A stretch of 64,000 bases of DNA from an uncultured Oscillospiraceae bacterium (GTDB taxonomy: Bacteria > Bacillota > Clostridia > Oscillospirales > Acutalibacteraceae): positions 1-64,000 of the forward strand of contig CASFRX010000013.1 in NCBI GenBank assembly GCA_949297075.1, written 5' to 3'. Positions 29,165 to 38,684 of the stretch are shown here, one piece after another. The position numbers and the translations under genes were made by a program. Each line of letters starts with the position of its first letter. The stretch's first letter is position 1. The notes below the pieces were generated by a model. That model was not told the origin of the DNA. It ran no database searches and worked only from the letters and a program-made list of their open reading frames with translations.

Positions 29165-31099
29165 CTATGAAAGTTTCAGCTCAGACCACAAATCGTTGAG
29201 CAGTTTTAGAGTTTTGGGGTCAAGGTTTTGGAAATACTGAGCGTTTTCAATTATCTCCGTTTCCGGGTAAAGATACTCGTTACCTCTAAGCGAATAATCC
29301 TTGTTATTTACTACCGATGTGTTCGGCGAAGCGTAACAAATCAGCTCAGCGTTTGCCAAAGCAACTACAGGCTCCAAAAGGAAATCAATATACATCATTG
29401 CAGCTTCAAGGTTTTCGCAGGAGGAAGGAACACATACTGAATCAACAAATATGTTCGTGCCTTCCTTAGGATAAAAGAAAGCCAAATCGGGATTAACCTC
29501 CTGCATAGTCAGGAAGTCGCCTGCATAATAAGGTGCGATTGCGGCGTTGCCCGCTTCCATCTTATTAAAAATCTCGTCCATTACATAGGCCTGTATAAGG
29601 GGCTTTTGCTCCTTGAGCTTTTGCAGAGCGGCCTGCCAATCAGCCACATCGTTTGTGTTGACATCCTGCCCTAACAAATACTGAGCAACACCGAAAGCAT
29701 CACGGGAATTGTTGAAATTGAGAATATTGCCTTTATACTGCTCATCCCACATAACGCTCCAGCTATCGGGAGTGCCTTCGACCATTTTTGTATTGTAAAT
29801 AAGGCCTACCAAGCCTACGCTATAAGGAACAGAATACTCATTATTGGGGTCGAAATACAGATTTTTGTATTCCTCAGCAATATATGAATAGTTCTGCAGG
29901 CTCGTAACATCAATCTTTTGAACAAGATTCTCTGCAATGAGACGCTGAATCATATAGTCGGACGGAATGACGATATCGTATGCGGCGCCGCCGTTTTTAA
30001 GCTTAGTGTACATACTTTCGTTTGAATCATATTCGGCATAATTGACTTTAATGCCTGTAAGTTTTTCAAACTCTTCGTTTACATTCAGCGTATCGTCAGA
30101 GCCATCGGACATATATTCGCCCCAGTTATAAACATTGAGCACAGTGCCCTCAAATTTACGGGAATATACACCTTCTACAGGGATTGTAGAAGAACTTTCA
30201 CTACCGTTGAAGCCGACTATACAGCAAACGCCAAAAGCGACTGCAAGCACAGCGGCAACGCTTCGCTTAACGATTTTTGCTCCCCTGCTGACGGGTTTAA
30301 CGCTATTCTTGTTCTTTTCCGCTCTGCTCTGTGAAATGTTTATAAGTATCAGCAAAACAAGTATAGCGACAAAAATAAGAGTAGAAAGAGCATACATATC
30401 CGGCTTAACGGATTTTTTAGTCATTGCGTAAATTCGCAGGGGCAAAGTCTGGAAATTAGGACCTGTTACAAAGTAGCTGATAATAAAGTCATCAAGGGAA
30501 AGAGTAAAGGACATTATCATACCTGTTGTAACGGCAGGCATAATGGACGGCAGGGTTGCTTTGAAAAACGCCATAGCGGGAGTACAGCCTAAATCCTGAG
30601 CCGCTTCCTCTAAATGAGAATCTGTTTGCTTAAGCTTTGGCAATACATTCAAAATAACATAGGGCAAGTTGAAGGTTACATGAGCAATAAGCAAAGTGCC
30701 AAAGCCTAATGTATCTTTAATATTGAGCAACGTTCCCACAAAAACAAAGAGCAGCATCATTGATATACCCGTAACGATATCGGGATTCATCATGGGTATA
30801 TTGGTTACGGACATTGTAGCAGAGCGAAGATATTTCGACTTCATCCTGTCAATACCGACAGCTGCAGCCGTGCCGATTAAAGTTGCAATAACCGAAGATG
30901 TTACAGCTAAAATCAGCGTATTTCTAAGGGCATTAAGCGTTGTTGTATCGTTGAGAATTTCAGCATACCATTTGAGGGAAAAGCCCTCGAAAACAGCCGT
31001 ACTCTTTCCTGCATTAAAAGAGAAGAATATGAGCACAAATATTGGAGCATACAAAAACAGATACAGCAATGCCGTATAAATTTTAGAGGCAGTTTTCAT
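29165..31099 (-). CDS. potCD: Spermidine/putrescine ABC transporter, fused permease and binding protein (PotC-PotD)
   Basis: A 644-residue fusion. Residues 1-265 are a PotC-type permease with six membrane helices and the EAA loop EEAAQDLGCTPAMAFFKATLP. After a charged linker a further membrane segment (about 282-300) leads into an extracellular PotD-like polyamine-binding domain starting VLNVYNWGEYMSDG. The binding protein is thus tethered to the membrane through the permease instead of being a lipoprotein. It overlaps potB by four bases and ends the potA-potB-potCD operon. Confidence 0.93.
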   Translation of the reverse strand: MKTASKIYTALLYLFLYAPIFVLIFFSFNAGKSTAVFEGFSLKWYAEILNDTTTLNALRNTLILAVTSSVIATLIGTAAAVGIDRMKSKYLRSATMSVTNIPMMNPDIVTGISMMLLFVFVGTLLNIKDTLGFGTLLIAHVTFNLPYVILNVLPKLKQTDSHLEEAAQDLGCTPAMAFFKATLPSIMPAVTTGMIMSFTLSLDDFIISYFVTGPNFQTLPLRIYAMTKKSVKPDMYALSTLIFVAILVLLILINISQSRAEKNKNSVKPVSRGAKIVKRSVAAVLAVAFGVCCIVGFNGSESSSTIPVEGVYSRKFEGTVLNVYNWGEYMSDGSDDTLNVNEEFEKLTGIKVNYAEYDSNESMYTKLKNGGAAYDIVIPSDYMIQRLIAENLVQKIDVTSLQNYSYIAEEYKNLYFDPNNEYSVPYSVGLVGLIYNTKMVEGTPDSWSVMWDEQYKGNILNFNNSRDAFGVAQYLLGQDVNTNDVADWQAALQKLKEQKPLIQAYVMDEIFNKMEAGNAAIAPYYAGDFLTMQEVNPDLAFFYPKEGTNIFVDSVCVPSSCENLEAAMMYIDFLLEPVVALANAELICYASPNTSVVNNKDYSLRGNEYLYPETEIIENAQYFQNLDPKTLKLLNDLWSELKLS

Positions 31100-31926
31100 A
31101 CTATTGCGCCTCCTGTATCGTCATCGGCAAACTTGTTCATAATTGCCATGGAAATAAGAATAAGCACCATAAGAAGCAGTGAAAGAGATGCGCCGAGATT
31201 AAAGTTATTGGCGCTTTGGAACTGACTTTCGATAGCATCACCGATAAGCAAAAAGCTGCCGCCGCCGAGCTTTTGGGAAATATAGAATGTGCTTACTGAC
31301 GGCACAAAAACCATAGTAATTCCCGAAACAACACCGGGCAGGCTCAACGGGAAAATGACACGGCGCAAAACCTGAAGCCTGTTGCAGCCTAAATCCTGTG
31401 CGGCGCTTACAACAGACGAATCAAGCTTTGCCATAATTGTATAAATCGGCAAAATCATATAGGGCAAATAATTATAAACCATGCCGAGCACAACCGCCGA
31501 GCCTGAATTGAGAAAGCCGTTTTCGCTTGCAAGACCGAAAATATCAAGAACCTTGTTAAGGATTCCGTTGCGCTCAAGAATAAGCATCCATGAATATGTT
31601 CTGATGAGCAGATTCATCCACATGGGGAGCATAACGAGCAGCATCATAATGCGCTGCGAATTATTTGAAAACTGAGTCAAAAAATACGCAAAGGGATAAG
31701 CTATAATCAAACAAATTACAGTTGAAAGCAAGCCGTACCAAAGAGATAACAAAAAGGTTGGAATATAGTCTTTCAGCTGATATATGTTTTCCATAGTAAA
31801 CGCACCGTCAGCGTTTGTGAAAGCATAATAAACAACAACAAACAGCGGCACAACAATAAATATAGCCGACCACAGCAAATGCGGAGCCGCCAAAAGCTTA
31901 GAAATAAGTGAGGTTTTTTGTTTCAT
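31096..31926 (-). CDS. potB: Spermidine/putrescine ABC transporter permease PotB
   Basis: A 276-residue permease with six predicted membrane helices and the EAA-loop motif SAAQDLGCNRLQVLRRVIFP that docks to the ATPase. It pairs with the PotC half of the downstream fusion. It starts three bases after potA ends and overlaps potCD by four bases, so the three are translationally coupled. Confidence 0.94.
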   Translation of the reverse strand: MKQKTSLISKLLAAPHLLWSAIFIVVPLFVVVYYAFTNADGAFTMENIYQLKDYIPTFLLSLWYGLLSTVICLIIAYPFAYFLTQFSNNSQRIMMLLVMLPMWMNLLIRTYSWMLILERNGILNKVLDIFGLASENGFLNSGSAVVLGMVYNYLPYMILPIYTIMAKLDSSVVSAAQDLGCNRLQVLRRVIFPLSLPGVVSGITMVFVPSVSTFYISQKLGGGSFLLIGDAIESQFQSANNFNLGASLSLLLMVLILISMAIMNKFADDDTGGAIV

Positions 31927-31929
31927 CGG

Positions 31930-33060
31930 TTATTCCTCCTCACTCATATCGACAGAAGCATCGGAAAGCTCGTCAAACTCCTCGCTGAATGAGCTGTAAT
32001 CGCCGTAAAGACCTGAATACTCGCTCTTTTTCATAATATGGATAGCATCCGGCTCAATATAAAGCCCGATTCGTTTACCTACCTCGTGATAATCAGTTGA
32101 CTGAATCATCCACTTAAAGCCGCCGATATCAACAATAGTTTCAAAATGAACACCCTTAAAGGTAACAGATGTGACAATACCCTTAAGCATACCCTTTTCT
32201 TCATCGACAACATCAACATCCTCGGGACGGACAACAACATCAACATTTTCGTCAGGCGCAAAGCCCTTATCAAGGCAATCAAATCTGTGACCGGAGAAAT
32301 CCACCTTAAAATCGGCTTTCATAACGCCGTCGATAATATTACTTTCGCCGATGAAATCAGCAACAAATGCGTTTTTAGGCTCATTATAGATACTGATAGG
32401 TGTGCCAATTTGCTGAATAACACCGTTATTCATAACAACGACGGTATCAGACATGGAAAGAGCCTCTTCCTGGTCATGGGTAACATATATAAATGTGATA
32501 CCGAGCTTTTGCTGAATGTTTTTTAGCTCGTTTTGCATATCCTTGCGAAGCTTTAAATCAAGAGCACCCAAAGGCTCATCAAGAAGAAGCACACGAGGCT
32601 TATTCGCAAGAGCGCGAGCTATTGCAACACGCTGCTGCTGACCGCCGGAAAGAGACTGAATATTACGCTTTTCAAAGCCCTTGAGATTGACAAGAGCCAA
32701 CATATCCGTTACGGTCTTTTCAATTTCCTCTTTGCTCTCTTTTTTAACTCTCAAGCCGAAAGCAATGTTTTCAAAAACATTGAGGTGAGGAAATAGAGCG
32801 TAACGCTGAAAAATGGTGTTAACCTGCCTTTTGTGCGGCGGTACACCATTTATCTTTTTATTTTCAAAAATGACATCGCCACTATCGGGTGTCGTAAAAC
32901 CGCCGATGATGCGCAAAGTAGTTGTCTTGCCGCAGCCCGAAGGACCCAACAAAGTAATGAACTCTTTGTCGCGTATGTAGAGACTCAAATCCTTAAGTAT
33001 TGGTTCTCCGTCGTATGAAACGGATATATTTTTTAAATCAATGATAATGTTGTTTTCCAA
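31930..33060 (-). CDS. potA: Spermidine/putrescine ABC transporter ATPase PotA
   Basis: A 376-residue ATP-binding subunit: Walker A GPSGCGKT (39-46), Q-loop ([15 protein letters not shown]), signature LSGGQQQR, Walker B LLLDEP, and a C-terminal TOBE-like regulatory region. The start is a TTG at 33060: GAGGGG lies about eight bases upstream and an in-frame TAA lies immediately before it, so no ATG is available. First gene of the pot operon, driven by a consensus-like promoter at 33117-33145. Confidence 0.95.
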   Translation of the reverse strand: MENNIIIDLKNISVSYDGEPILKDLSLYIRDKEFITLLGPSGCGKTTTLRIIGGFTTPDSGDVIFENKKINGVPPHKRQVNTIFQRYALFPHLNVFENIAFGLRVKKESKEEIEKTVTDMLALVNLKGFEKRNIQSLSGGQQQRVAIARALANKPRVLLLDEPLGALDLKLRKDMQNELKNIQQKLGITFIYVTHDQEEALSMSDTVVVMNNGVIQQIGTPISIYNEPKNAFVADFIGESNIIDGVMKADFKVDFSGHRFDCLDKGFAPDENVDVVVRPEDVDVVDEEKGMLKGIVTSVTFKGVHFETIVDIGGFKWMIQSTDYHEVGKRIGLYIEPDAIHIMKKSEYSGLYGDYSSFSEEFDELSDASVDMSEEE

Positions 33061-33116
33061 TTATGCAGCCCCTCTCAGAAATATGGGATTACTTTGCCCA
33101 TTTAAATTTTAAGATA

Positions 33117-33145
33117 AATATAGAGCTAAAAGCGGCAAATGTCAA
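33117..33145 (-). promoter_or_regulatory. pot operon promoter
   Basis: On the minus strand TTGACA (33140-33145) and TATATT (33117-33122) are 17 bp apart, about 60 bases before potA. Confidence 0.65.
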
Positions 33146-33449
33146 CAATTTTTTTAATTTTTTTTTGCAAATTTTCAGCGTCAATACAAAGCAAAATTTA
33201 AAAAGCTCTGTTTTTCTCCTAAATACTCTTAATTCCTCTCGTTTTCTCACTTTTCATTATTTAGGGATATGTGGATACTTTTGTATCATTATTTATAAAA
33301 GTAAGCGGCTCAATTCCGTTAAAACTACAAAAATTCGAGTTTTTTGGATGTATTTCCTTTTTACTTGACAAAATGTTAATAACATGTTAATATTTACTTG
33401 TAGGTTTGTGTACATACATTTAAAAATTTATTAAGCTTTTGGAGGAAAA
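33146..33449. other. AT-rich intergenic region with one rightward promoter
   Basis: Apart from a rightward promoter, TTGACA (33365-33370), 17-bp spacer and TAATAT (33388-33393), and the SD GGAGG before the gene at 33450, I see nothing in it. Confidence 0.5.
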
Positions 33450-35090
33450 ATGAGAACCAAAAAGATTACGGCGGTTTTACTTTGCATTGTACTGATACTT
33501 TCTGTTATCGCACCCATGAGTGCTGTTGCCAAGGATGGCTGCAGCTGTGAATACACCCCTATTGTCTATGTTAAGGGGCGATCAGCGATATATGTCGATA
33601 AAGACAAGCCCACCACCGATAAATACGGTGACAATCCCGCACTTCCTTATATAAGAGAAGAGGACGCAAAGGAAATGCTTTCATTTCTTGTTCCTCTTTA
33701 CGCCGAATGTTATTATAAGGATGATTTCGAGCCTTTCAGAATTGAGATAACAAAATGCTTTAAAAAGATTTACAAAGATTATGCTCTCGACACAAACGGC
33801 AACCCCACCAACAATTCAGGTCTTCAATCAAGTGATTGTTGGAAAAACAAGCCTCTCAAGGATTGCCATAAACCCAACGGTGTTATTGATAATCCCGAAA
33901 TGGCAAATAAAGAGGTTTATAAATATTTTTTTCAATATGACTGCCGTCTTGACCCCTGCGACACTGCAGACGATTTGAAAGAATATATCGATGCTGTAAA
34001 GGCTGTTACGGGTCACTCAAAGGTTAAGATTATCGCCCGTTGTCTTGGCACAAACATCGTCAGTGCATATTTTGCAGAATACGGCTGGGGCGATGTTGAA
34101 GATGTTATTCTTTACAACGCTATTGCAAACGGCACTGCCATCACAAATTCCCTTTTCAACGGCGAGCTTTATTTTGATGCCGACGCAGTTGATTTCTTCG
34201 CAACTCAGTCGCTTTCAGGTGAAACAGTAATTCTTAATTTTCTCTGTGAAATAATCACCATGGCTAACAAAACCTACGGACTTGATGCGCTTATGGATTA
34301 TTTCAACATGACCGGTACCAAAGTTGCCCGTTTAGTCGTTCCCGATATCATGAGAGTCAGCTATGCAACAACTCCCGGCTACTGGTCAATGATTTCAGCC
34401 GATAACTATATTACTGCAAGAGACTATATTTTTGACGGAGCTGAGTTAGAATGGAACGGACTCATTCGAAAGCTTGACAATTATCATAATACTGTAGGTT
34501 CACGCCTCAATGATATGTATAAGCAAATGAAAGCAGACGGCGTGAATATTTACAACATTTCAAAATATGGCTATCAGCTCTATCCCATCATGGAAGACGC
34601 AGCTCATCAGAGTGACCAAATTGTTACCGTTGAGCAACAGGCGCCGGGCACAACATGCGCACCTATCGGTGAACACTTTGACAAAAAATATATGAAAAAG
34701 GCCGAAGCAAACGGCACAGCAAAGTATATTTCCCCCGACAAGGCTATTGACGCATCAACAAGCCTTTTCCCAGACACCACATGGTACATAAAGAATATGG
34801 AGCATAACTGCTTCCCGAAGTCTGTCGACAAAATGCTTTATGATATTCTCCGTTCAAACGGCAAAATGACTGTTTTCACAAATGAAGAATATCCTCAATA
34901 CCTTGTGTTTGATAACAGTAACGGCAAAGATAACGGCACCACGAGGCCCATGACTGAGGAAGACCTCGGATATACTCTTGAAGAGCCCGGATTCTTTGAT
35001 TTGCTCATCAGTATGTTGAAGAATTTCATCGCTCTGCTGGGTCAACTCGGAGACATTATTGCCGAAGCTATACAAAATCTCCAAAAATAA
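33450..35090 (+). CDS. Secreted alpha/beta-hydrolase-like protein with Cys at nucleophile position
   Basis: A 546-residue exported protein with an N-terminal signal peptide (MRTKKITAVLLCIVLILSVIAP). The segment from about 172 to 215 (ADDLKEYIDAVKAVTGHSK, then KVKIIARCLGTNIVSAYF) matches the lipase pattern leading into the nucleophile elbow. The usual GHSMG reads ARCLG, with Cys198 where Ser is expected. The protein is rich in Cys before that point. The C-terminus is hydrophobic and amphipathic (FDLLISMLKNFIALLG), possibly membrane-associating. Monocistronic, GGAGG SD. The substrate is unknown; an acyltransferase or hydrolase are both possible. Confidence 0.65.
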   Translation: MRTKKITAVLLCIVLILSVIAPMSAVAKDGCSCEYTPIVYVKGRSAIYVDKDKPTTDKYGDNPALPYIREEDAKEMLSFLVPLYAECYYKDDFEPFRIEITKCFKKIYKDYALDTNGNPTNNSGLQSSDCWKNKPLKDCHKPNGVIDNPEMANKEVYKYFFQYDCRLDPCDTADDLKEYIDAVKAVTGHSKVKIIARCLGTNIVSAYFAEYGWGDVEDVILYNAIANGTAITNSLFNGELYFDADAVDFFATQSLSGETVILNFLCEIITMANKTYGLDALMDYFNMTGTKVARLVVPDIMRVSYATTPGYWSMISADNYITARDYIFDGAELEWNGLIRKLDNYHNTVGSRLNDMYKQMKADGVNIYNISKYGYQLYPIMEDAAHQSDQIVTVEQQAPGTTCAPIGEHFDKKYMKKAEANGTAKYISPDKAIDASTSLFPDTTWYIKNMEHNCFPKSVDKMLYDILRSNGKMTVFTNEEYPQYLVFDNSNGKDNGTTRPMTEEDLGYTLEEPGFFDLLISMLKNFIALLGQLGDIIAEAIQNLQK

Positions 35091-35108
35091 CAAAAAGCTC
35101 ATACTTTA

Positions 35109-35149
35109 CAAAAACACCGCTGAAACAATTAAGTTCCGGCGGTGTTTTA
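35109..35149 (+). terminator. Terminator after secreted hydrolase-like gene
   Basis: AAAACACCGC and GCGGTGTTTT arms enclose a loop of about 19 bases, followed by a T run. Confidence 0.7.
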
Positions 35150-35161
35150 TTGATGTTTGGC

Positions 35162-35199
35162 AAAAAAAGCTCCACAGAAGTCTTTGCTTCTGTGGAGCT
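35162..35199 (-). terminator. tRNA-Ser terminator
   Basis: A perfect 13-bp stem (35168-35180 with 35187-35199) with a 6-base loop is followed on the minus strand by seven T. Confidence 0.9.
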
Positions 35200-35200
35200 A

Positions 35201-35293
35201 TGGCGGAGAGCAAGGGATTCGAACCCTCGAAGCCGTTTTAGCGACTTACACGATTTCCAATCGTGCTCCTTCGACCAGCTCGGACAACTCTCC
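35201..35293 (-). tRNA. tRNA-Ser (GGA)
   Basis: A 93-base class II tRNA with acceptor GGAGAGT/GCTCTCC, anticodon loop TTGGAAA (anticodon GGA), long variable arm, T-loop GGTTCGAATCC and encoded CCA. Confidence 0.95.
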
Positions 35294-35385
35294 ATAAGTC
35301 AACAAGCAATATTCTACTATATATCCTTAGAAAAATCAAGTCTTTTTCAAAAATTTTCAGAATATTTTTTCTCATTTTATAGAAA

Positions 35386-35412
35386 AAGCACCCGACAAAG
35401 TATCGAGTGCTA
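35386..35412 (-). terminator. spo0A terminator
   Basis: On the minus strand AGCACTCGA and TCGGGTGCT arms around TACTTTG are followed by a T run. Confidence 0.75.
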
Positions 35413-35425
35413 TTTAATCACTTTT

Positions 35426-36178
35426 TTAGCTTGCCTTAAGCTGCAGGCGGAATTTATCCGCAATCATGGCGACGAACTCGGAATTGGTCGGTTTACCTCG
35501 AGAAGACTGAATTGTATAACCGAAATAGGAGTTCAAAACCTCAACATCTCCCCTATCCCATGCAACCTCAATGGCATGGCGAATTGCTCTTTCAACACGA
35601 GAAGATGTGGTTGAAAACTTCTTTGCTACACCGGGATAAAGGAGCTTTGTAACGGCATTTATACTCTCTTCGTCCTCAATAGCCATAAGTATTGCCTCTC
35701 TAAGATACTGATAACCCTTAATATGTGCAGGTACTCCGATTTTGTGCAGGGTTTGAGTTACCTGTATTTCAAGAGAAGCGGAGGCCTCGTGAAGGTTTTC
35801 ACGGCGGCTCGTAAGGCTCAAAATTCTTTTTGCCATTTCATCATAATCAAAGGGACGAAGGAAATAGTAATCGGCTCCTGCCGCCATTACTTCGCTCTCA
35901 AGAGTAGGGTTATCAAAGCCGGAAATAACAATAAATTTCGGCGTCCTTTTCAGGTTTGATGATTTAAGTGATTTAACAACGCCGATAGCGTCTAAATTCG
36001 GCAGAAACACATCCATAAGCACAACATCGGGTTGCTGTCTTGTGACGGCTTCTATAAGCTTTCTGCCGTCCTTTTGAGCACATTCAACCTCCAAACCGTG
36101 AGACCTGAATATTCTAAGACAGGTTTTACCGAATGCTTCACTGTTATCTGCCACCAAAACTCTGCAAATTTTTTCCAT
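35426..36178 (-). CDS. spo0A: Sporulation transcription factor Spo0A
   Basis: Master regulator of entry into sporulation. About 250 residues: an N-terminal receiver ([10 protein letters not shown] acidic pocket, phospho-acceptor Asp in VVLMDVFLP, Lys-equivalent region [10 protein letters not shown]) and the C-terminal Spo0A effector domain with its helix-turn-helix and the characteristic [19 protein letters not shown]. The ATG at 36178 gives the usual MEK start; TTG codons nine bases further upstream sit closer to the AAAGGA and cannot be excluded. A sequence TTGTCGCA at 36276-36283 is one mismatch from a 0A box and may serve autoregulation. Confidence 0.95.
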   Translation of the reverse strand: MEKICRVLVADNSEAFGKTCLRIFRSHGLEVECAQKDGRKLIEAVTRQQPDVVLMDVFLPNLDAIGVVKSLKSSNLKRTPKFIVISGFDNPTLESEVMAAGADYYFLRPFDYDEMAKRILSLTSRRENLHEASASLEIQVTQTLHKIGVPAHIKGYQYLREAILMAIEDEESINAVTKLLYPGVAKKFSTTSSRVERAIRHAIEVAWDRGDVEVLNSYFGYTIQSSRGKPTNSEFVAMIADKFRLQLKAS

Positions 36179-36356
36179 TGTCAACAAAAGTTCCTTTCTT
36201 TCAGCTGTAGTTTAATGCATGAATTTGTGATGATTGCTCACCTCGAAACGCATAATATCAAACTTTAGCAATAAATTGTCGCATTCAATGAAAATACATG
36301 GTTTGCCATTGAGTTTGGTAATATTTATTCACAAAAGTTGATAAATGTTGAAAAAA

Positions 36357-36399
36357 TACGCTGAAACTTGATTCATTATGAAAAGTTTCAGCGTTTTAT
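36357..36399 (-). terminator. trmO terminator
   Basis: ACGCTGAAAC and GTTTCAGCGT arms with a 17-base loop; an A/T-rich run follows on the minus strand. Confidence 0.7.
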
Positions 36400-36404
36400 C
36401 GTTA

Positions 36405-37076
36405 TTATTTTTCTATTATGTCGGTTACTGTCAGTTTTCTGCCGTCAACCTTAAACTTAATCTCCAATCCGGCAAATCCGAAGCCGTAAATCCTCTGTGA
36501 ATCCTCTTGGTATGACGGTCTTGGATCTTGCGCTAAGATATTAAGCAAGGTTTTTCTTTTGGATTCGGGCAATATATTTAAAAGATTGCTATCAATATTG
36601 ACCTCTAAGCTTCTTTCGGCAATATTCTCCGTAAACCCGCCTACAGCGTCGGGTCGGCTGTCGGCATAAGGCAGATACGGTTTGATATCGTATATTGGCG
36701 TGCCGTTCATCAAATCGCTGCCTCTGACCCATAAAACAGGACCGGATTCTTTGGAAAACTCAATCCTTTCCAGCTTAACACATGAAAGACCAATAGGATT
36801 GGGTCTGAACGGTGATCGTGTTGCGAAAACACCCATGCGTGTATTTCCTCCGAGAAGCGGCGGACGCACCGTAGGCGACCAAATTTCCCTTTGCGCTTGA
36901 GAGAAGCACCAAATCAGCCATATGTGTGAAAATTCCTCTAAGCCTCTGAAAGCTTCGGGATTGCGATATTCTTTTTCAAATATAATTTTTCCCTGAATTT
37001 CATCAACTAAGCCGCTTTGTCTGGGCAAACCGAACTTTGTTTCAAAATCAGTTTCAATATGTGCGATTATTTTCAT
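36405..37076 (-). CDS. trmO: tRNA (N6-threonylcarbamoyladenosine(37)-N6)-methyltransferase TrmO
   Basis: A 223-residue TsaA/UPF0066 family protein. TrmO methylates t6A37 in tRNA-Thr in E. coli. Signatures: FSHIWLIWCF, the TRSPFRPNPIGLS core, and LDIKPYLP-like YDIKPYLPYAD, followed by a C-terminal segment (SYQEDSQRIYGFGF). Monocistronic with its own terminator. Confidence 0.9.
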   Translation of the reverse strand: MKIIAHIETDFETKFGLPRQSGLVDEIQGKIIFEKEYRNPEAFRGLEEFSHIWLIWCFSQAQREIWSPTVRPPLLGGNTRMGVFATRSPFRPNPIGLSCVKLERIEFSKESGPVLWVRGSDLMNGTPIYDIKPYLPYADSRPDAVGGFTENIAERSLEVNIDSNLLNILPESKRKTLLNILAQDPRPSYQEDSQRIYGFGFAGLEIKFKVDGRKLTVTDIIEK

Positions 37077-37353
37077 AGCTTAATCTCTTAAAATCCTAAA
37101 ATTAATTGCAGTTGCAAGAGCTTATGTGCGCATCTGCAATTATATATCCTTGTTTTGATTTTAACATAATTAGGAATATTTTTCAATTCATTTTATTAAG
37201 CTTATAACATTTGAACTTAATTTTTTTATTAGCGAATTTAAAACCGAAATAATTGCAAAAACATTCAAAAATTCACAAAATAATAATACTTTTTCGTTTT
37301 ATATGTGCTAAAATGCTCTACATAGAAAATTTTTCATAAGGGAGATAATAAAA

Positions 37354-38595
37354 ATGCATTTGCAAAAGCTCATTGACAAAAAAAGCGAAGCAGCAAAATA
37401 TATGGTTAAGGAAATAACCCATATTTGCAAGAATTTTGAAAAAAGAGCCCCCGGTACGAAGGGCGAAGAACAGGCTTGCCGTTACATGGCAGATGTTCTC
37501 AAAAATGACTGCGGCTGTGAAAAAGTCAGCGTTGAATCATTTAAAGAAAATCCCCGTGCATTCTACGGTTGGATTTATTTCACAATTAGTTTTGTACTTT
37601 TGTCTGTTGCCCTTTTCTTCTTTGCTCCGATATTCGGCATATTCCTTATACCTTTAGGCTTATTCATTGTTTTAGCTGAATTTGGCGTTTACAAGAAGCT
37701 TATTGATAAGGTATTCCCCGAAGCTACAGGTCACAATGTTACAGCTATCAAAAAATGCACAGGTGAAACAAAGCGCAGAATTATCTTCAACGGTCACCCT
37801 GACGCTGCTTGGGAATGGCCTGTAAACTATGCTCTCGGCGGTGTCGGCTTTGAAGGCCACGCTATCCTTTGCGGTGTAGGCGCTATCTACTACCTTGTTA
37901 TTTCCATAATTTATGTTATCAAAAACGGCGTTACTTTCGGACTTGCAGATACATCTGACCCTCTCGTAAAAGCAGGCCTCTTTGGGTTGATTTTTGTTCC
38001 TTTCTTATTTGGTCTTTACTTCATGGTTAACTACAAGCGTCCTGTTGACGGCGCAAACGACAACCTTTCCGGCTGCTACATGGGCATCGCTCTCCTTAAA
38101 GCTCTTAAAGATGAGGGCATTGAGCTTGAAAATACCGAAATCGGCGTTGTGCTGACAGGCTCCGAGGAAAGCGGTCTTCGCGGTTCAAAAGCATGGTGCG
38201 AAGCTCACAAGGGTGAATTTGATGATGTTCCAACATTTATTTACTCTTTTGATACAATCTATGATCCCAAATTCTTAATGGTCAACTACCGTGACCTTAA
38301 CGGAACAGTTAAGGCAGACGAAGATGTTTCTGATCTGTTCTTAGAATCTGCAAAAGAGCTTAATATCCAGTGCAAAAAGGGCATGGTTCCCCCTCTCGGC
38401 GGCGCAACAGATTCAGCAGCCTTTGCACAGGCAGGCTTTAGATCAACAGGTATTACAGCTCTTAACCATAAGCTCGAATCCTACTATCACACAAGACTTG
38501 ATACATATGACAACATGAACGAAACAGGTCTTGCAGATTGCTATGCGGCAACTGTGAGAGTTCTCGAAAAGTTCGATATGGGCGCTAAGCAATAA
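37354..38595 (+). CDS. Membrane-anchored M28 family metallopeptidase
   Basis: A 413-residue zinc peptidase-like protein. Metal ligands fit M28: His148 (FNGHPD), Asp236 (GANDNLSG), the Glu271-Glu272 pair (TGSEESG), Asp300 (YSFDT) and His379 (YYHTRLDT). Unusually, hydrophobic segments at about 70-110 and about 168-226 interrupt or precede the catalytic fold, so the enzyme appears to be embedded in the membrane. GGGAGAT precedes the ATG. It is probably an aminopeptidase or a related hydrolase; the substrate is unknown. Confidence 0.8.
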   Translation: MHLQKLIDKKSEAAKYMVKEITHICKNFEKRAPGTKGEEQACRYMADVLKNDCGCEKVSVESFKENPRAFYGWIYFTISFVLLSVALFFFAPIFGIFLIPLGLFIVLAEFGVYKKLIDKVFPEATGHNVTAIKKCTGETKRRIIFNGHPDAAWEWPVNYALGGVGFEGHAILCGVGAIYYLVISIIYVIKNGVTFGLADTSDPLVKAGLFGLIFVPFLFGLYFMVNYKRPVDGANDNLSGCYMGIALLKALKDEGIELENTEIGVVLTGSEESGLRGSKAWCEAHKGEFDDVPTFIYSFDTIYDPKFLMVNYRDLNGTVKADEDVSDLFLESAKELNIQCKKGMVPPLGGATDSAAFAQAGFRSTGITALNHKLESYYHTRLDTYDNMNETGLADCYAATVRVLEKFDMGAKQ

Positions 38596-38627
38596 TTTAA
38601 ACATAAATCATTATACATTAAATAAAG

Positions 38628-38667
38628 TGTCATTCTTCAGCCGCAAAAGAAGAATGACACTTTTTAA
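38628..38667. terminator. Bidirectional terminator
   Basis: AAAGTGTCATTCTTC and its complement GAAGAATGACACTTT flank a short loop, with A and T runs outside. Confidence 0.85.
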
Positions 38668-38684
38668 GTTATATTGAATTATAC

